Assembly (NCBI RefSeq): GCF_018294505.1
Contig: NC_057800.1
Coordinates: 476,594,530 to 476,658,529, forward strand
Length of the DNA: 64,000 nucleotides
From: Triticum aestivum
Lineage: Eukaryota > Streptophyta > Magnoliopsida > Poales > Poaceae
Direction of reading: 5' to 3'
Under the pieces are notes generated by a model. That model worked only from the letters and a program-made list of their open reading frames with translations. It ran no database searches and had not been told where the DNA came from. Within the stretch, counting starts at the first letter, position 1. Every line of letters starts with the position of its first letter. Positions 22,457 to 34,032 of this stretch are shown here, in pieces. A program made the translations under genes and the position numbers.

Positions 22457-24245
22457 CAAAAATGCCCGTGCATTGCAACGGGAAATAAAATAAAATATCA
22501 TGTGGCATAATAATTCAAAAACATACAAATTATTTGAGTATGAGCCCATTACGGAGGAAATGATCTCTTAATAGTAAAAACAACACATCACGTGCTTAAG
22601 ACATCACTACATGTTATGTTTTTTAAGCTAGGCCCAAAAGGTTGAAAATAGTATGTCAACAAAATAAGATCAGAAAAGAACAAAGTATTTTCTTTATGAC
22701 AAATATATAAAAGTATGATACACTATATAATATTGGTGCTCATCAATCTTCTCTCACACATTGACTTTACTCTTGAAACATCTTCCATGCAATTTCTTTA
22801 ACTGTTTCTCACGTAAACTTGCCATGCCAATCACTTTCTTTGACAATATCATACATATGCCACGTACAGTCATCTTCACTCATGTTTGCAACTACTGCAT
22901 TTTGACCCCCCCCCCCCCCTCCCCGCCAGTAGGTATCATCATCAAAGTATTTGGTATGAGAGTGGCAGTCACGAGCCATCTCCATCATATTTCAACAAAA
23001 AACCAAATACGTTGCCACATGATCCTGTGATAGCGACAATGTCTCACACTGCCACCTTGAAAGCCAATAGTTGGACTGGAGAATAATGTCCTGGGTATTG
23101 CCAAATCTGTAACTAAAAAGTACTCTGACGTTATACAAATATTTAAGAAACTAATAATCATGTAATGAAGACCTTGATGTTCTTCAGCCAATAGCAAAGC
23201 TTTAGACTCCAGTGCTCATTGTTGAGCGAGTGAGTGTGCTGCCAAATTTAGGCCTTCTGATGTTTACAAAGTTACCATGGTAAAAAGCAAGAGAACCAAC
23301 CTACATTTGTTCAGGAATTAAAGCAATTAAATGGTTCAGGGCACATGTGAGTATAGCTGCTCTGAAAATGAGTGTCTTCACTGCTACATTTGGAAATTAC
23401 TCATTGCTTACTGCATTTGGGAAGCTAGCAAGTATGTGATGCAACTGGCAACATCAGTCAGAGAGACCATTCACCTCTGCTGAATCATTTATTTCAATAT
23501 AACAACACAACACCTTATTATGCTGAGCATCACCACGCTGAACTAAACTGATCTAAAATTAAATCGAAGTCTTTGTGCATGGTAATGGAGGATTATATTA
23601 TACAGATACATTACCTAAATCGTTCGCCGGGCTGCTCAAGCGGTGGTGGTGTACAAACCATAGAGTTGAGTTGTTGCGTGTGTGCGGGGATTTGATAGGT
23701 GGGGCGACCACGGCATCGTCAAGCTGAAAAAAATATAACAAGCCCTTAACCGAGAAACAATAGTCATATGATGAAATCTATTAGCACCATTCAATCACGA
23801 AAAGAAAAGGCGTCAGATGGTATCTGCGGTTGCATGAGAGGAAAAAAAAGGAAATCCAAGCAGCAGTTGGAGCTCGGGCAGAGACCAAACTTATATCTAA
23901 TCCGGCCGAGCTGGAGCACTGTTTGTGCCTACACATGGATAGGAAAAAAGACCAAGACTTTGATGCCTATGGGTTCTTAAAATTCTCACAGTGAATTGGA
24001 TGGAGTATATATCTAGTAGGATTAAATTAACTGAATTATTGGTTGTGCAGGATTAATCAATTAACACTCATAGTGGATTGGATGGATGGATATATGAATA
24101 TGAACTATGCACAATAGAGAAAGGTCCGTCAAAATAAACCATGAAATCACTGAAAAGTTTGTCAATGCTAATAAACACGAAAGATTACCACCGGTTAGTG
24201 TATGCATTGGTAAAGGCGTGAGGTATGAATATTTGCTAGAGGTAC
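22457..24245. other. Helitron interior, 3' half
   Basis: AT-rich sequence with a C12 run (about 22907-22918). A minus-strand open stretch near 22855-22755 could be an exon remnant but is not recognised. Nothing else is supported. Confidence 0.4.
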
Positions 24246-24359
24246 CTTCAAATAGCCAGGCTCCTGAAAAAACATATTGCATCTCTCGCCATGTACATGA
24301 GCATGCTTCCTCAAGTCAGCCACATTAACAAAGGTCTTGCCACAGTTGTCATAGCTGTA
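24246..24359 (-). pseudogene. Captured plant YY1-like C2H2 zinc-finger fragment
   Basis: The minus strand reads SYDNCGKTFVNVADLRKHAHVHGER and then FFQEPGYLK. The -CGKTF-x5-LRKHAHVHGE- pattern followed by QEPG is close to the first finger and linker of plant YY1-type transcription factors, by memory of the family. The first zinc-binding Cys is replaced by Tyr and the second finger breaks off, so it is non-functional. A possible upstream exon lies in 24360-24560 in other frames. The position inside a Helitron fits gene-fragment capture. Confidence 0.55.
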
Positions 24360-25084
24360 GGAAGAGGATCTTTATGGATGGTTCGACCTTGCACGACTGC
24401 GCCTTTGGATCTTGCTTTTGTTGCCGCTTTCCTTCAGGTTCCTGTAGACATCCTATTTGAGCTCATACAGAATATATGTAGTTTGTCCGCAGAAGTCGAC
24501 ATACATTATCCCCGGAAAAAAATCCACATACAGTATGTAGTTTGGAAAAGAGTTAAGCAACAATATATGTGAAGTAAAAGCGTAAGCAAGATTTATCTTA
24601 ATAATAGACTATGAAACATTCTCATTCATCACACAACACTACATAGCTGAAACTGGTGTTCACTTCCTCGACCACATACCTGGTGCATATCACCTCCCCT
24701 TACTAAAAACTTCATGAAGCACATTAGAAATAAATTAATAGTACAGACTACTTCTCAATTAGGACGTGAGTGACATGTAAAAGTTGTGCCTCAAAAAACT
24801 ACATGTATCAAAGATCTGTACTAATTCATCTACTCTTGCAAGCACTTAGTACTCACCTAGCATACCTACAACATCTACATGATCACACAGCAAGACAGAA
24901 TTATATAGATATATGTAAAAAATGTCTATTGTGGGCAAGAGCTATATTTCCTACAGTAAACTGATGAATTGACATATAGATGAGACCCATCAGATGCTTC
25001 ATAAGTACCTGCGCCAAAGTACGTTCAGGCGACGGCTGATGATCTTACGGCAAAGTCGGCGGAGGCGATGGCAGATTGTCTTGC

Positions 25085-25150
25085 GGCGAAGTCGACGGCG
25101 GCGAAGTCGACGGCGGCGAAGTCGACAGAAACGACGGCTGCGAAGTCGAC
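25085..25150. repeat. 15-bp tandem repeat (gaagtcgacggcggc)
   Basis: Two exact units followed by diverged ones, all carrying gtcgac. Upstream degenerate units (ggcaaagtcggcggaggcgatgg) extend it to about 25020. The Arg-rich open frame over it is a by-product of the repeat. Confidence 0.7.
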
Positions 25151-26150
25151 GAATACAGTATATTACATTGACGTCAAAACCAATTAATCCACTCCACTAA
25201 ATACACCTCCTAATTCTATTTTGCTAGGTGCATTAGTATATGTATTCATGTGTATGCAATTATGCTAATTGATAACTAAAGAAAGAGCAGAATATAAACT
25301 TCAAGAGTTACTCCAGCATCATGTCCAAGAATTACTGTAACCAAGTTGAAGCCACCATGTTTAGGTATATGTAGTCAGCAACATTAAATTTCTTGCTTCA
25401 ATCCTTGGCTAGACAACAATTTTTCAGAAAAAATATACTGAAACAGGGGCTTGTATGGCCGATTGGCTGAAACATAATGCAAATACATAATAAAACAGAC
25501 AACGTAGTTGGTGTAAAGACTCCAGTGCATATCATCCAAACTGTAATTGGAAGTAGCACCAATTTTTCAGAAAAAATAAAGGAACACAAACAATGCAAAC
25601 AAAGGAAAATCGATTGAATTCATCGATCATCCAGTGGTGTAACAACTATTGTAACATAAAAAAACAACTACTGTGAGGGGTCGAGTCATTACATACCTCT
25701 GATGTAAAAATTGCTCTGTACCAGCCATGTGCTTTTAGAAGCCATCACAAATTGGTTCACATAACAGAAGATAAACGAAGGTTGCAATTGATCCCTGCTA
25801 AACCTGCTGTCTTGAAACTCCTGCACCACAAAGCAAATATCAGTGCACTTTTGTACTAATCCAGACTAGAACAAATCAAGAGAAATATCAATTTTTCTGG
25901 CAAAGAGCAAGGGAACTATCATAATCCTCCTCTGCCAGCAACCAGCAGCTTCCTCTGCCTGCAACCATCGACTTCCTCCACACACATAAACACGGACGCA
26001 CATCCAGCCGCACACATCACACACAACCAGCCGGCCGAAGCACAACACAGATGCCACATATGCCACACCCGGCAGCATATGTTGAGCCGCCGCCTGTGTG
26101 ATGCGAGAGGAGAGCGGGGCTGGTTGGAGAGAGAGGGAGGTGAGGGCGGC

Positions 26151-26160
26151 TGCTGAGACC
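26151..26160. repeat. Left target-site duplication (tgctgagacc)
   Basis: Identical to 26959-26968 and flanks the element at 26161-26958. Confidence 0.7.
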
Positions 26161-26958
26161 CAAGGTTTTTGAGTCGATGAGTCGGCGAGTCGCTCAGGGG
26201 GGGGCGACTCTAGACTAGTCGTGACTAGTCATGACTCATGGTCGACGAGTCGACATGCGATGAGTCGACGTGAGTTAAGTAGTAGGGAGCAGACCAGCGG
26301 CAACTAAGGGGGGAGCCGCAGCAGCAAGAGATGGGAGGGGCAGACCTGCAGTAGCAGCAACCAAGGGATGAGCAGCAGCAACCAGGGGAGAAGGGGACGA
26401 GCAGCCAGCCAGCGGCAGCGGCTGCTGCAGAAGAGAGCTGGGTCGGGGGAGGGGAGTGGAACTGTTCGATCTAGGTTTCCAGACGCTCCAATCTTCCTTC
26501 AATATTGGCCCAGAAGCAATATTAGCCCAATAAGGCCCAATGAAACCCTAGCCTGCCTAGCTCAATCTGAACCATCTATATTCTCTAATCTTCACCGTCC
26601 ATCCACTCTCTTCTTTCTCTCTCTCTCTCACCTGCTCCCCTTCCAGCCTCCAGGAACGAATCGACAGCCGCAATGGCCTTGCTGCAGCTCCTCTTCCATG
26701 GCTTCTCTGCCTTCGCCCCTTCCTCTCCGCCTCCCCCATCCTTCTCTGCTCCGTTTTCTACGCCCAACTCCTCTTCTATCACAGGTTGATCGAGTCGTTC
26801 GACTCAAAAACCGCGACTAGTCGAGACTAGTCGGGACTAGTCGATCAAGTCGCTCGACTCATCCAATGATTCGAGTCGACAGGTTGAGTCAACCTTCATG
26901 TAACGACTCGTCGACTAGTCGACGACTAGTCGCGACTAGTCGTTCGACTCGAAATCCA
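26161..26958. mobile_element. Small non-autonomous DNA transposon (Mutator- or hAT-like, possible Pack-MULE)
   Basis: This 798-bp unit is flanked by a 10-bp direct repeat. Its ends are imperfect inverted copies (ggtttttgagtcga / tggatttcgagtcga) and are packed with the palindrome-like phrases gactagtcg and cgactagtcg. The interior (26270-26800) has gene-like GC- and CT-rich sequence and a short open frame with an ATG near 26673 (MALLQLLFHGFSAFAP). A TSD of 9-10 bp fits Mutator and 8 bp would fit hAT. No transposase is present. Confidence 0.6.
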
Positions 26959-26968
26959 TGCTGAGACC
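26959..26968. repeat. Right target-site duplication (tgctgagacc)
   Basis: Partner of 26151-26160. Confidence 0.7.
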
Positions 26969-27368
26969 AGGAGTCGCTCTTGGCAGCGCGAGATGGGGAG
27001 GCCTCGAGCAGAGGGAGGCGAAGGACACACGAGGGGACGCGGGGAAGCGATCGACAGCCGGCGGCGATTGGCGTTTGTGCGGCGGCTAGGGTTGGCAGGG
27101 GTCAGGGAAAAATCACGCTGGCGGCTCGTTCGACAACCAGGCATGAATCGTTTTTCTCACCAGGCGGTGGCAGAAGCTCTGTAAATTCTGTCAACTCCGA
27201 TGGCATATGCTTTGACGAGCGAATAGTTATTTCTTTCGAACTCACTTAAACATGAAGCGCGGGTTCAATAAACAAAAAATATAAGGACTTTTTCGCAAGA
27301 GCGCCGCGACGGTGAACCCGGAGACTCAATCCGTACTTTATTATTAAAAAAATTAGGGAGAGAAGAGA

Positions 27369-28589
27369 CTAATGGCTTGTCTCAAGAGCATAAGTATTAC
27401 GGTGGGTAAACGAATTACTATCGAGCAATTGATAGAATTGAGCATAGTTATGAGAATATCTAGGTATGATCATGTATATAGGCATCACGTCCGCGATAAG
27501 TAGACCAAAACGATTCTGCATCTACAATTATAACTCCACACATCAACCACTATCCAGCATGCATCTAGAGTATTAAGTTCATAAAAACAGAGTAATGCTT
27601 TAAGTAAGATGACATGATGTAGAGGGATAAACTCATGCAATATGATATAAACCCCATCTTTTTATCCTCGATGGCAACAATACAATACGTGTCATTTCCC
27701 TTCCTGTCTCTGGGATCGAGCACCGCAAGATTGAACCCAAAGCTAAGCACTTCTCCCATTGCAAGAAAGATCAATCTAGTAGGCCAAACCAAACTGATAA
27801 TTTGAAGAGACTTGCAAAGATAAACCAATCATACATAAAAGAATTTAGAGGAGATTCAAATATTGTTCATAGATAAACTGGATCATATACCCACAATTCA
27901 TTGGATCTCGACAAACACACCGCAAAAGAAGATTATATCAAATAGATCTCCAAGAAGATCGAGGAGAACTTTTTATTGAGATGCAAAGAGAGAGAAGAAG
28001 CCATCTAGCTAATAACTATGGACCCGTAGGTCTGAAGTAAACTACTCACACATCACCGGAGAGGCCATGGAGTTGATGTAGAGGCCCTCCGTGATCAATG
28101 CCCCCTCCGGTGGAGCTCTGGAAAAGGACCTAAGATGGGATCTCTCGGGTACAGAAGGTTGCGGCGGTGGAATTAGGTTTTCATGGTGCTCCCGGATGTT
28201 TGGGGGTACGTTGATATATATAGGAGGAAGAAGTACGTCGGTGGAGCAACGAGGGGCCCACGAGGGAGGAGGGCGTGCCCAGGGGGTAGGCGCGCCCCCC
28301 TGCCTCGTGGCTTCCTCGGTTGTTTCTTGACGCCCACTCCAAGTCTTCTGGATCACGTTTGTTGAGAAAATCACGTTCCCGAAGGTTTCATTCCGTTTGG
28401 ACTCCGTTTGATATTCCTTTTCTTCGAAACTCTAAAATAGGCAAAAACAGCAATTTGGGCTGGGCCTCTCATTAGTAGATTAGTCCCAAAAATGATATAA
28501 AAGTGTAAAATAAAGCCCATTAACATCCAAAATAGATAATATAATAGCATGGAGCAATTAAAAATTATAGATACGTTGAAGACGTCTAA
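27369..28589 (-). repeat. 3' LTR of the Sabrina-like element, part 2
   Basis: This continues the LTR after the Helitron, matching 32811-34032. The boundary at about 28589 is mutated (gacgtctaa where the 5' LTR has gaagtatca), and the minus-strand polypurine tract gtatcccaagctt follows. Confidence 0.82.
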
Positions 28590-31357
28590 AGTATCCCAAG
28601 CTTAATTCCTTCTCGTCCTCGAGTAGGTAAATGATAGAAGAAGAATTTTTTATGTGGAATTCTTTCTAACATATTTCTCAATGTAATTTTTCTTTATTAT
28701 GGCATGAATGTTCAGATCCGTAAGATTCAAGATAAAAGTTTAATATTGACATAGAAATAATAATACTTCAAGCATACTAACTAAGCAATTATGTCTTCTC
28801 AAAATAACATGGCCAAAGAAAGTTATCCCTACAAAATCATATAGTCTGGCTATGCTCTATCTTCACCACATAAAATATTTAAATCATGCACAACCCCGAT
28901 GACAAGCCAAGCAATTGTTTCATACTTTTGATGTTCTCAAACTTTTTCAATCTTCACGCAATATATGAGCGTGAGCCAATGATATAGCACTATATGTGGA
29001 ATAGAATGGTGGTTTTGGAGAAGACAAAAAGGAGAAGATAGTCTCACATCAACTAGGCATATCAACGGGCTATGGAGATGCCCATTAATAGATATCAATG
29101 TGAGTGAGTAGGGATTGCCATGCAACGGATGCTCTAGAGCTATAAGCATATGAAAGCTCAACAAAAGAACTAAGTGGGTGTGCATCCAACTCGCTTGCTC
29201 ATGAAGACCTAGGGCAATTTGAGGAAGCCCATCATTGGAATAAACAAGCCAAGTTCTATAATGAAAAATTCTCACTAGTATATGAAAGTGATATCATAGG
29301 AGACTCTCTATCATGAAGATCATGGTACTACTTTGAAGCACAAGTGTGGAAAAAAGATAGTAGCATTGTCCCTTCTATCTTTTTCTCTCATTCATTTTTT
29401 GGGCCTTTTTGCCTCTTTTTTCCTTTTTTTTATTTTTTGTCCGAAGTCTCATCCCGACTTGTGGGGAAATCATAGTCTCCATCATCCTTTCCTCACTTGG
29501 GACAATGCTCTAATAATGATGATCATCACACTTTATTTACTTACAACTCAAGACAACTCAATACTTAGAACAAAATATGACTCTATGTGAATGCCTTCAG
29601 CGGTGTACCGGGATGTGCAATGATGCATGAGTGACATGTATGAAGAATTATGAACGGTGGCTTTGCCACAAATACGATGTCAACTACATGATCATGCAAG
29701 CAATATGACAATGATGAAGCATGTCATGATGGTGGAAAGTTGCATGGCAATATATCTCGGAATGGCTATGGAAATGTCATAATAGGTAGGTATGATGGCT
29801 GTTTTGAGGAAGGTATATGGTGGGTTTATGGTACCGGCGAAAGTTGCGCGATACTAGAGAGGCTAGCAATGATGGAAGGGTGAGAGTTTGTATAATCCAT
29901 GGACTCAACATTAGTCATAAAGAACTCACATACTTATTGCAAAAATCTATTAGTTACCGAAATAAAGTATTACGCGCATGCTCCTAAGGGAATAGATTGG
30001 TAGGAAAAGACCATCGCTCGTCCCCGACCACCACTCATAAGGAAGACAATCAATAAAGAAATCATGCTCCGACTTCATCACATAATGGTTCGCCATACGT
30101 GCATGCTATGGGAATCACAAACTTCAACACAAAATTTCTCAAATTCACAACTACTCAACTAGCATGACTCTAATATCACCATCTCCATATCTCAAAACAA
30201 TTATCAAGTATCAAACTTCTCATAGTATTCAATGCACTTCTATGAAAGTTTTTATATTAAAGCAAATTTCCATGTTGTTCTAAAGGACTCTCAAAATAAT
30301 ATAAGTTAAGCATGAGAGATCAATTATTTCTTATAAAATAAAACCACCGTCGTGCTCTAAAAGATATAAGTGAAGCACTAGAGCGAAAACTATATAGCTC
30401 AAATGATATAAGTGAAGCACATAGAGTATTCTAATAAATTTCAAATCATGTGAGTCTCTCTCAAAAGGTGTGTACAGAAAGGATGATTGTGGTAAAATAA
30501 AAATCAAAGACTCAAATCATACAAGACTCTCTAAGCAAAACACATATCATGTGGTGAATAAAAATATAGCTCCAAGTAAAGTTACCGATAGACGAAGACG
30601 AAAGAGGGGATGCCTTCCGGGGCAACCCCAAGCTTAGGCTTTTTGGTGTCCTTTAATTTTACCTTGGAGTGCCATGGGCATCCCCAAGCTTAGGCTATTG
30701 CCACTCCTTGTTTCATAATCCATCAAATCTTTACCCAAAACTTGAAAACTTCACAACAAAAAACTCAAAATAGACAATCTCGTGAGCTCCATTAGCGAAA
30801 GAAAACAAAACACCACTTCAAGGTACTGTAATGAACTCATTATTCATTTATATTGGTGTTAAACCTACTGTATTACAACTTTTCTATGGTTTATAAACTC
30901 TTTTACTAGCCATAGATTCATCAAAATAAGCAAACAACACAAGAAAAACAGAATCTGTCAAAAACAGAATAGTCTGTAGTAATCTGTAGCTAACGCAAAC
31001 TTCTGGAACCCCAAAATTCTAAAATAAGTTGCTGGACTTGAAGAATTTATCTATTAATCATCTTCAAAAATAATTAACTAAATAGCACTTTCCAAATAAA
31101 AATGGCAGCAATTCTCATGAGCGCTAAAGTTTCTGTTTTTTTACAGCAAGATCAAAAAGACTTTCCCAAAGTCTTCCCAACGGTTCTACTTGGCACAAAC
31201 ACTAATTAAACACAAAAAACACAACCAAAACAGAGGCTAGATAAATTATTTATTACTAAACAGGAGCAAAAAGCAAGTAATAAAAATAAAATTGGGTTGC
31301 CTCCCAACAAGCGCTATCGTTTAACGCCCCTAGTTAGGCATAAAATCGAAGATAGAT
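28590..31357 (-). other. Noncoding 3' internal region of the Sabrina-like element
   Basis: This 2.8-kb region between the 3' LTR and gag holds no recognisable domain. Repeated short phrases such as gatataagtgaagcac and ccccaagcttaggct occur (30360-30420, 30630-30700). Parts align with 36778-38424 of element D. Confidence 0.65.
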
Positions 31358-32170
31358 CTAGGTATTGCCATCTTTGGTGGGAAATTCTTCAATAAGACAC
31401 CTATAACCCCTAGGAGTTTCTTTCTTTTTATTAATTATCAAACTCCTAGGCACAAAATCAAGAAAGTCATTTGTAGCAAACGGTTCCTTAATGATAGCAA
31501 AAAGATTGGGATGAACACTTATTGATTTTAAATCCGCAGTTTCCTTACTAGAGGATTCACCCTTATTTTTAGGAACATAAACAAGATTTTCAATTTTGGT
31601 AGGAGGATTTGTAGTATTTTTAACGGAAGAAAAAGCGGACCCCAAGTTGGTGATAATTCCCTCAAGTTTATCGATTCTAGTAGAATCTTGATCTATTCTT
31701 TCATTAACTATGGGTTCTTTTTCTTTAAAACTTTTCAGAGTAACTCCCACCTTAGATCCATATTGGGTAATTTGGTTGTGGATATTTTTATCCAAATTCT
31801 CAATCAACTCTACAGTAGCAGCTTTATTCTCAATAATTTCAAGCCTTTGCATCACATGTTCCAAAGTTAACATAGTTCCATTAACCAAAAGAGGTGGTGA
31901 GCCAAAAAAATCTATCGTAGCATTATAAGAATCAAAAGTATGGCTTCCCAAGAAATTCCCTCCAGTAATGGTATCAAGAATATATCTGTACCAAGGAGTA
32001 GTGCCTACATAAAAACTGTGGAGAAGAACGGAAGTAGATTGCTTCCTGGTAGATCTATTTTGAGCATTGCAAATTCTATACCAAGCGTCTTTTAGATTTT
32101 CTCCCTCCCTTTTCTTAAAATTAAGAACTTCATTCTCGGGAGACAACGGAGAAGATAGAGGACTAGCCAT
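31358..32170 (-). CDS. Gag-like protein of the Sabrina-like element
   Basis: The first good start is the ATG at 32170-32168 (MASPLSSPL), giving about 270 residues; the open frame runs 37 codons further upstream but over leader-like sequence. The part ENLKDAWYRICNAQNRSTRKQ...LLHSFYVGTTPWYRYILDTITGGNFL resembles the conserved retrotransposon gag core of Athila-type elements. A coiled-coil stretch (LEHVMQRLEIIENKAATVELIENL) follows. No zinc knuckle is seen. The frame is open to its stop, so it may still be translatable if transcribed. It is the only coding region of this element. Confidence 0.72.
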   Translation of the reverse strand: MASPLSSPLSPENEVLNFKKREGENLKDAWYRICNAQNRSTRKQSTSVLLHSFYVGTTPWYRYILDTITGGNFLGSHTFDSYNATIDFFGSPPLLVNGTMLTLEHVMQRLEIIENKAATVELIENLDKNIHNQITQYGSKVGVTLKSFKEKEPIVNERIDQDSTRIDKLEGIITNLGSAFSSVKNTTNPPTKIENLVYVPKNKGESSSKETADLKSISVHPNLFAIIKEPFATNDFLDFVPRSLIINKKKETPRGYRCLIEEFPTKDGNT

Positions 32171-32420
32171 AACGACAAGGCAAGCAAGAAAGCGACGAAC
32201 TAGAAAAGAAAATGGGAACGGAAAAAGAGAGGGCGAATAAAATGGCAAGGGTGAAGTGGGGGAGAGGAAAACGAGAGGCAAATGGCAAATAATGTAATGC
32301 GAGGGATAAGAGTTTGTGATGGGTACTTGGTACGTCTTGACTTGTGCGTAGACTCCAGCAACGGTGCCAGAAATGGCTTGTTGTTAGGAGTCAAATCTTG
32401 ACTTGACTTGGCGCGAATCT

Positions 32421-32438
32421 CCCCGACAACGGTGCCAG
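32421..32438 (-). promoter_or_regulatory. Primer binding site (tRNA-Asp type)
   Basis: On the minus strand tGGCACCGTTGTCGGGG lies a few bases inside the 5' LTR. It is close to the tRNA-Asp-type site known in Athila-like elements, with two differences by my recollection. A second copy of its core lies at 32359-32374. Confidence 0.6.
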
Positions 32439-32448
32439 AAATCCTTCT

Positions 32449-34032
32449 TGCTACCTCTTGAGCACTGCGTTGGTTTTCCCTTGAAGAGGAAAGGGTGATG
32501 CTGTAAAGTAGCGTAAGTATTTCCCTCAGTTTTTGAGAACCAAGGTATCAATCCAGTAGGAGATCACGCTCGAGTCCCACGCACCTACACAAACAAATAA
32601 GAACCTCGCAACCAACGCGATAAAGGGGTTGTCAATCCCTTCACGGTCACTTACGAGAGTGAGATCTGATAGATAAAATAAGATAGTTTTTTTGGTATTT
32701 TTATGATAAAGAGAAGTAAAGATGCAAAGTAACATAAACGCCAAAAGAAATAACTAAGTGTTGGAAGATTAATATGATGGAAGATAGACGCGGGGGCCAT
32801 AGGTTTCACAAGTGGCTTCTCTCAAGAGCATAAGTATTACGGTGGGTAAACGAATTACTGTCGAGCAATTGATAGAATTGAGCATAGTTATGAGAATATC
32901 TAGGTATGATCATGTATATAGGCATCAGGTCCGTGACAAGTAGACCGAAACGACTCTGCATCTACTACTATTACTCCACACATCGACCGCTATCCAGCAT
33001 GCATCTAGAGTATTAAGTTCATAAGAACAGAGTAATGCTTTAAGTAAGATGACATGATGTAGAGGGATAAACTCATGCAATATGATATAAACCCCATCTT
33101 TTTATCCTCGATGGCAACAATACAATGCGTGTCCTTTCCCTTTCTGTCACTGCGATCGAGCACCTCAAGATGGAACCCAAAGCTAAGCACTTCTCCCATT
33201 GCAAGAAAGATCAATCTAGTAGGCCAAACCAAACTGATAATTCGATGAGACTTGCAAAGATAAACCAATCATACACAAAAGAATTAAGAGGAGATTCAAA
33301 TATTGTTCATAGATAAAATGGATCATAAACCCACAATTCATCAGCTCTCGACAAACACACCACAAAAGAATACTACATCGAATAGATCTCCAAGAAGATC
33401 GAGGAGAACTTTGTATTGAGATCCAAAGAGAGAGAAGAAGCCATCTAGCTAATAACCATGGACTCGTAGATCTGAAGTAAACTACTCACACATCACCGGA
33501 GAGGCCATGGAGTTGATGTAGAGGCCCTCCATGATCAATGCCCCCTCCGGTGGAGCTCTGGAAAAGGCCCCAAGATGGGATCTCTCTGGTACAGAAGGTT
33601 GCGGCGGTGGAATTAGGTTTTCATGGTGCTCCTGGATGTTTGGGGGTACGTGGATATATATAGGAGGAAGAAGTACGTCGATGGAGCAACAAGGGCCCAC
33701 GAGGGTGGAGGGCGCGCCTGGGGGTGAAGGTGCGCCCCCCTGCCTCGTGGCTTCCTCGGTTGTTTCTTGACGCCCACTCTAAGTCTCCTGGATCACGTTT
33801 GTTGAGAAAATCACGTTCCCGAAGGTTTCATTCCATTTGGACTCCGTTTGATATTCCTTTTCTTCGAAACCCTAAAATAGGCACAAAAAACAGCAATTTG
33901 GGTTGGGCCTCCGGTTAGTAGGTTCGTCCAAAAAATGATATAAAAGTGTAAAATAATGCCCATTAACATCCAAAATAGATAATATAATAGCATGGAGCAA
34001 TCAAAAATTATAGATACGTTGGAGAAGTATCA
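32449..34032 (-). repeat. 5' LTR of the Sabrina-like element
   Basis: This 1584-bp LTR reads in plus orientation from tgctacctcttgag to agaagtatca. It is the intact copy and gives the unbroken version of the Helitron insertion site (ggtttcacaagtggcttct, near 32807-32825). Confidence 0.88.

Larger units (their letters stand above)
24560..26160. other. Helitron interior, middle
   Basis: Mostly AT-rich sequence without recognised genes, apart from the GC-rich short repeat at 25085-25150. The stretch 25900-26160 is more GC-rich and could be captured untranslated sequence. Confidence 0.35.
22453..27368 (-). mobile_element. Non-autonomous Helitron
   Basis: On the minus strand the element starts TCTCTTCTCTCCC (27368 leftwards) and ends with a GC-rich hairpin (cccgttgcaatgcacggg) nine bases before the terminal CTAG at 22453. 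This matches the grass Helitron 3' signature. There is no target duplication: removing 22453-27368 rejoins the LTR as in its intact partner. No Rep/helicase is present. The interior (4.9 kb) holds a zinc-finger gene fragment (24246-24359), GC-rich exon-like sequence (26970-27180) and a nested DNA element. The host dinucleotide is not the usual A|T, which is the weak point. Confidence 0.72.
22092..34032 (-). mobile_element. Athila-type gypsy element (Sabrina-like), gag-only
   Basis: The element is flanked by gtgta (22087-22091 and 34033-34037). Its 5' LTR is on the right (32449-34032). Its 3' LTR is on the left, split by a Helitron (22092-22452 plus 27369-28589). Without the Helitron it is about 7.0 kb. 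The internal region has a gag-like gene and long noncoding sequence but no protease, RT or integrase, so it is a non-autonomous member. The family name is from my recall of LTR and internal sequence. Confidence 0.88.

Noticed and set aside
22451..22500. CACTAG at the left border looked like a CACTA transposon terminus
   Set aside because: The first two bases belong to the LTR (ggtttca...), there is no 3-bp duplication, the right end is not an inverted copy, and the CTAG-plus-hairpin pattern fits a Helitron better.
24994..25200. Arg-rich open frame in the Helitron
   Set aside because: It is produced by the gtcgac tandem repeat and has no independent coding signal.
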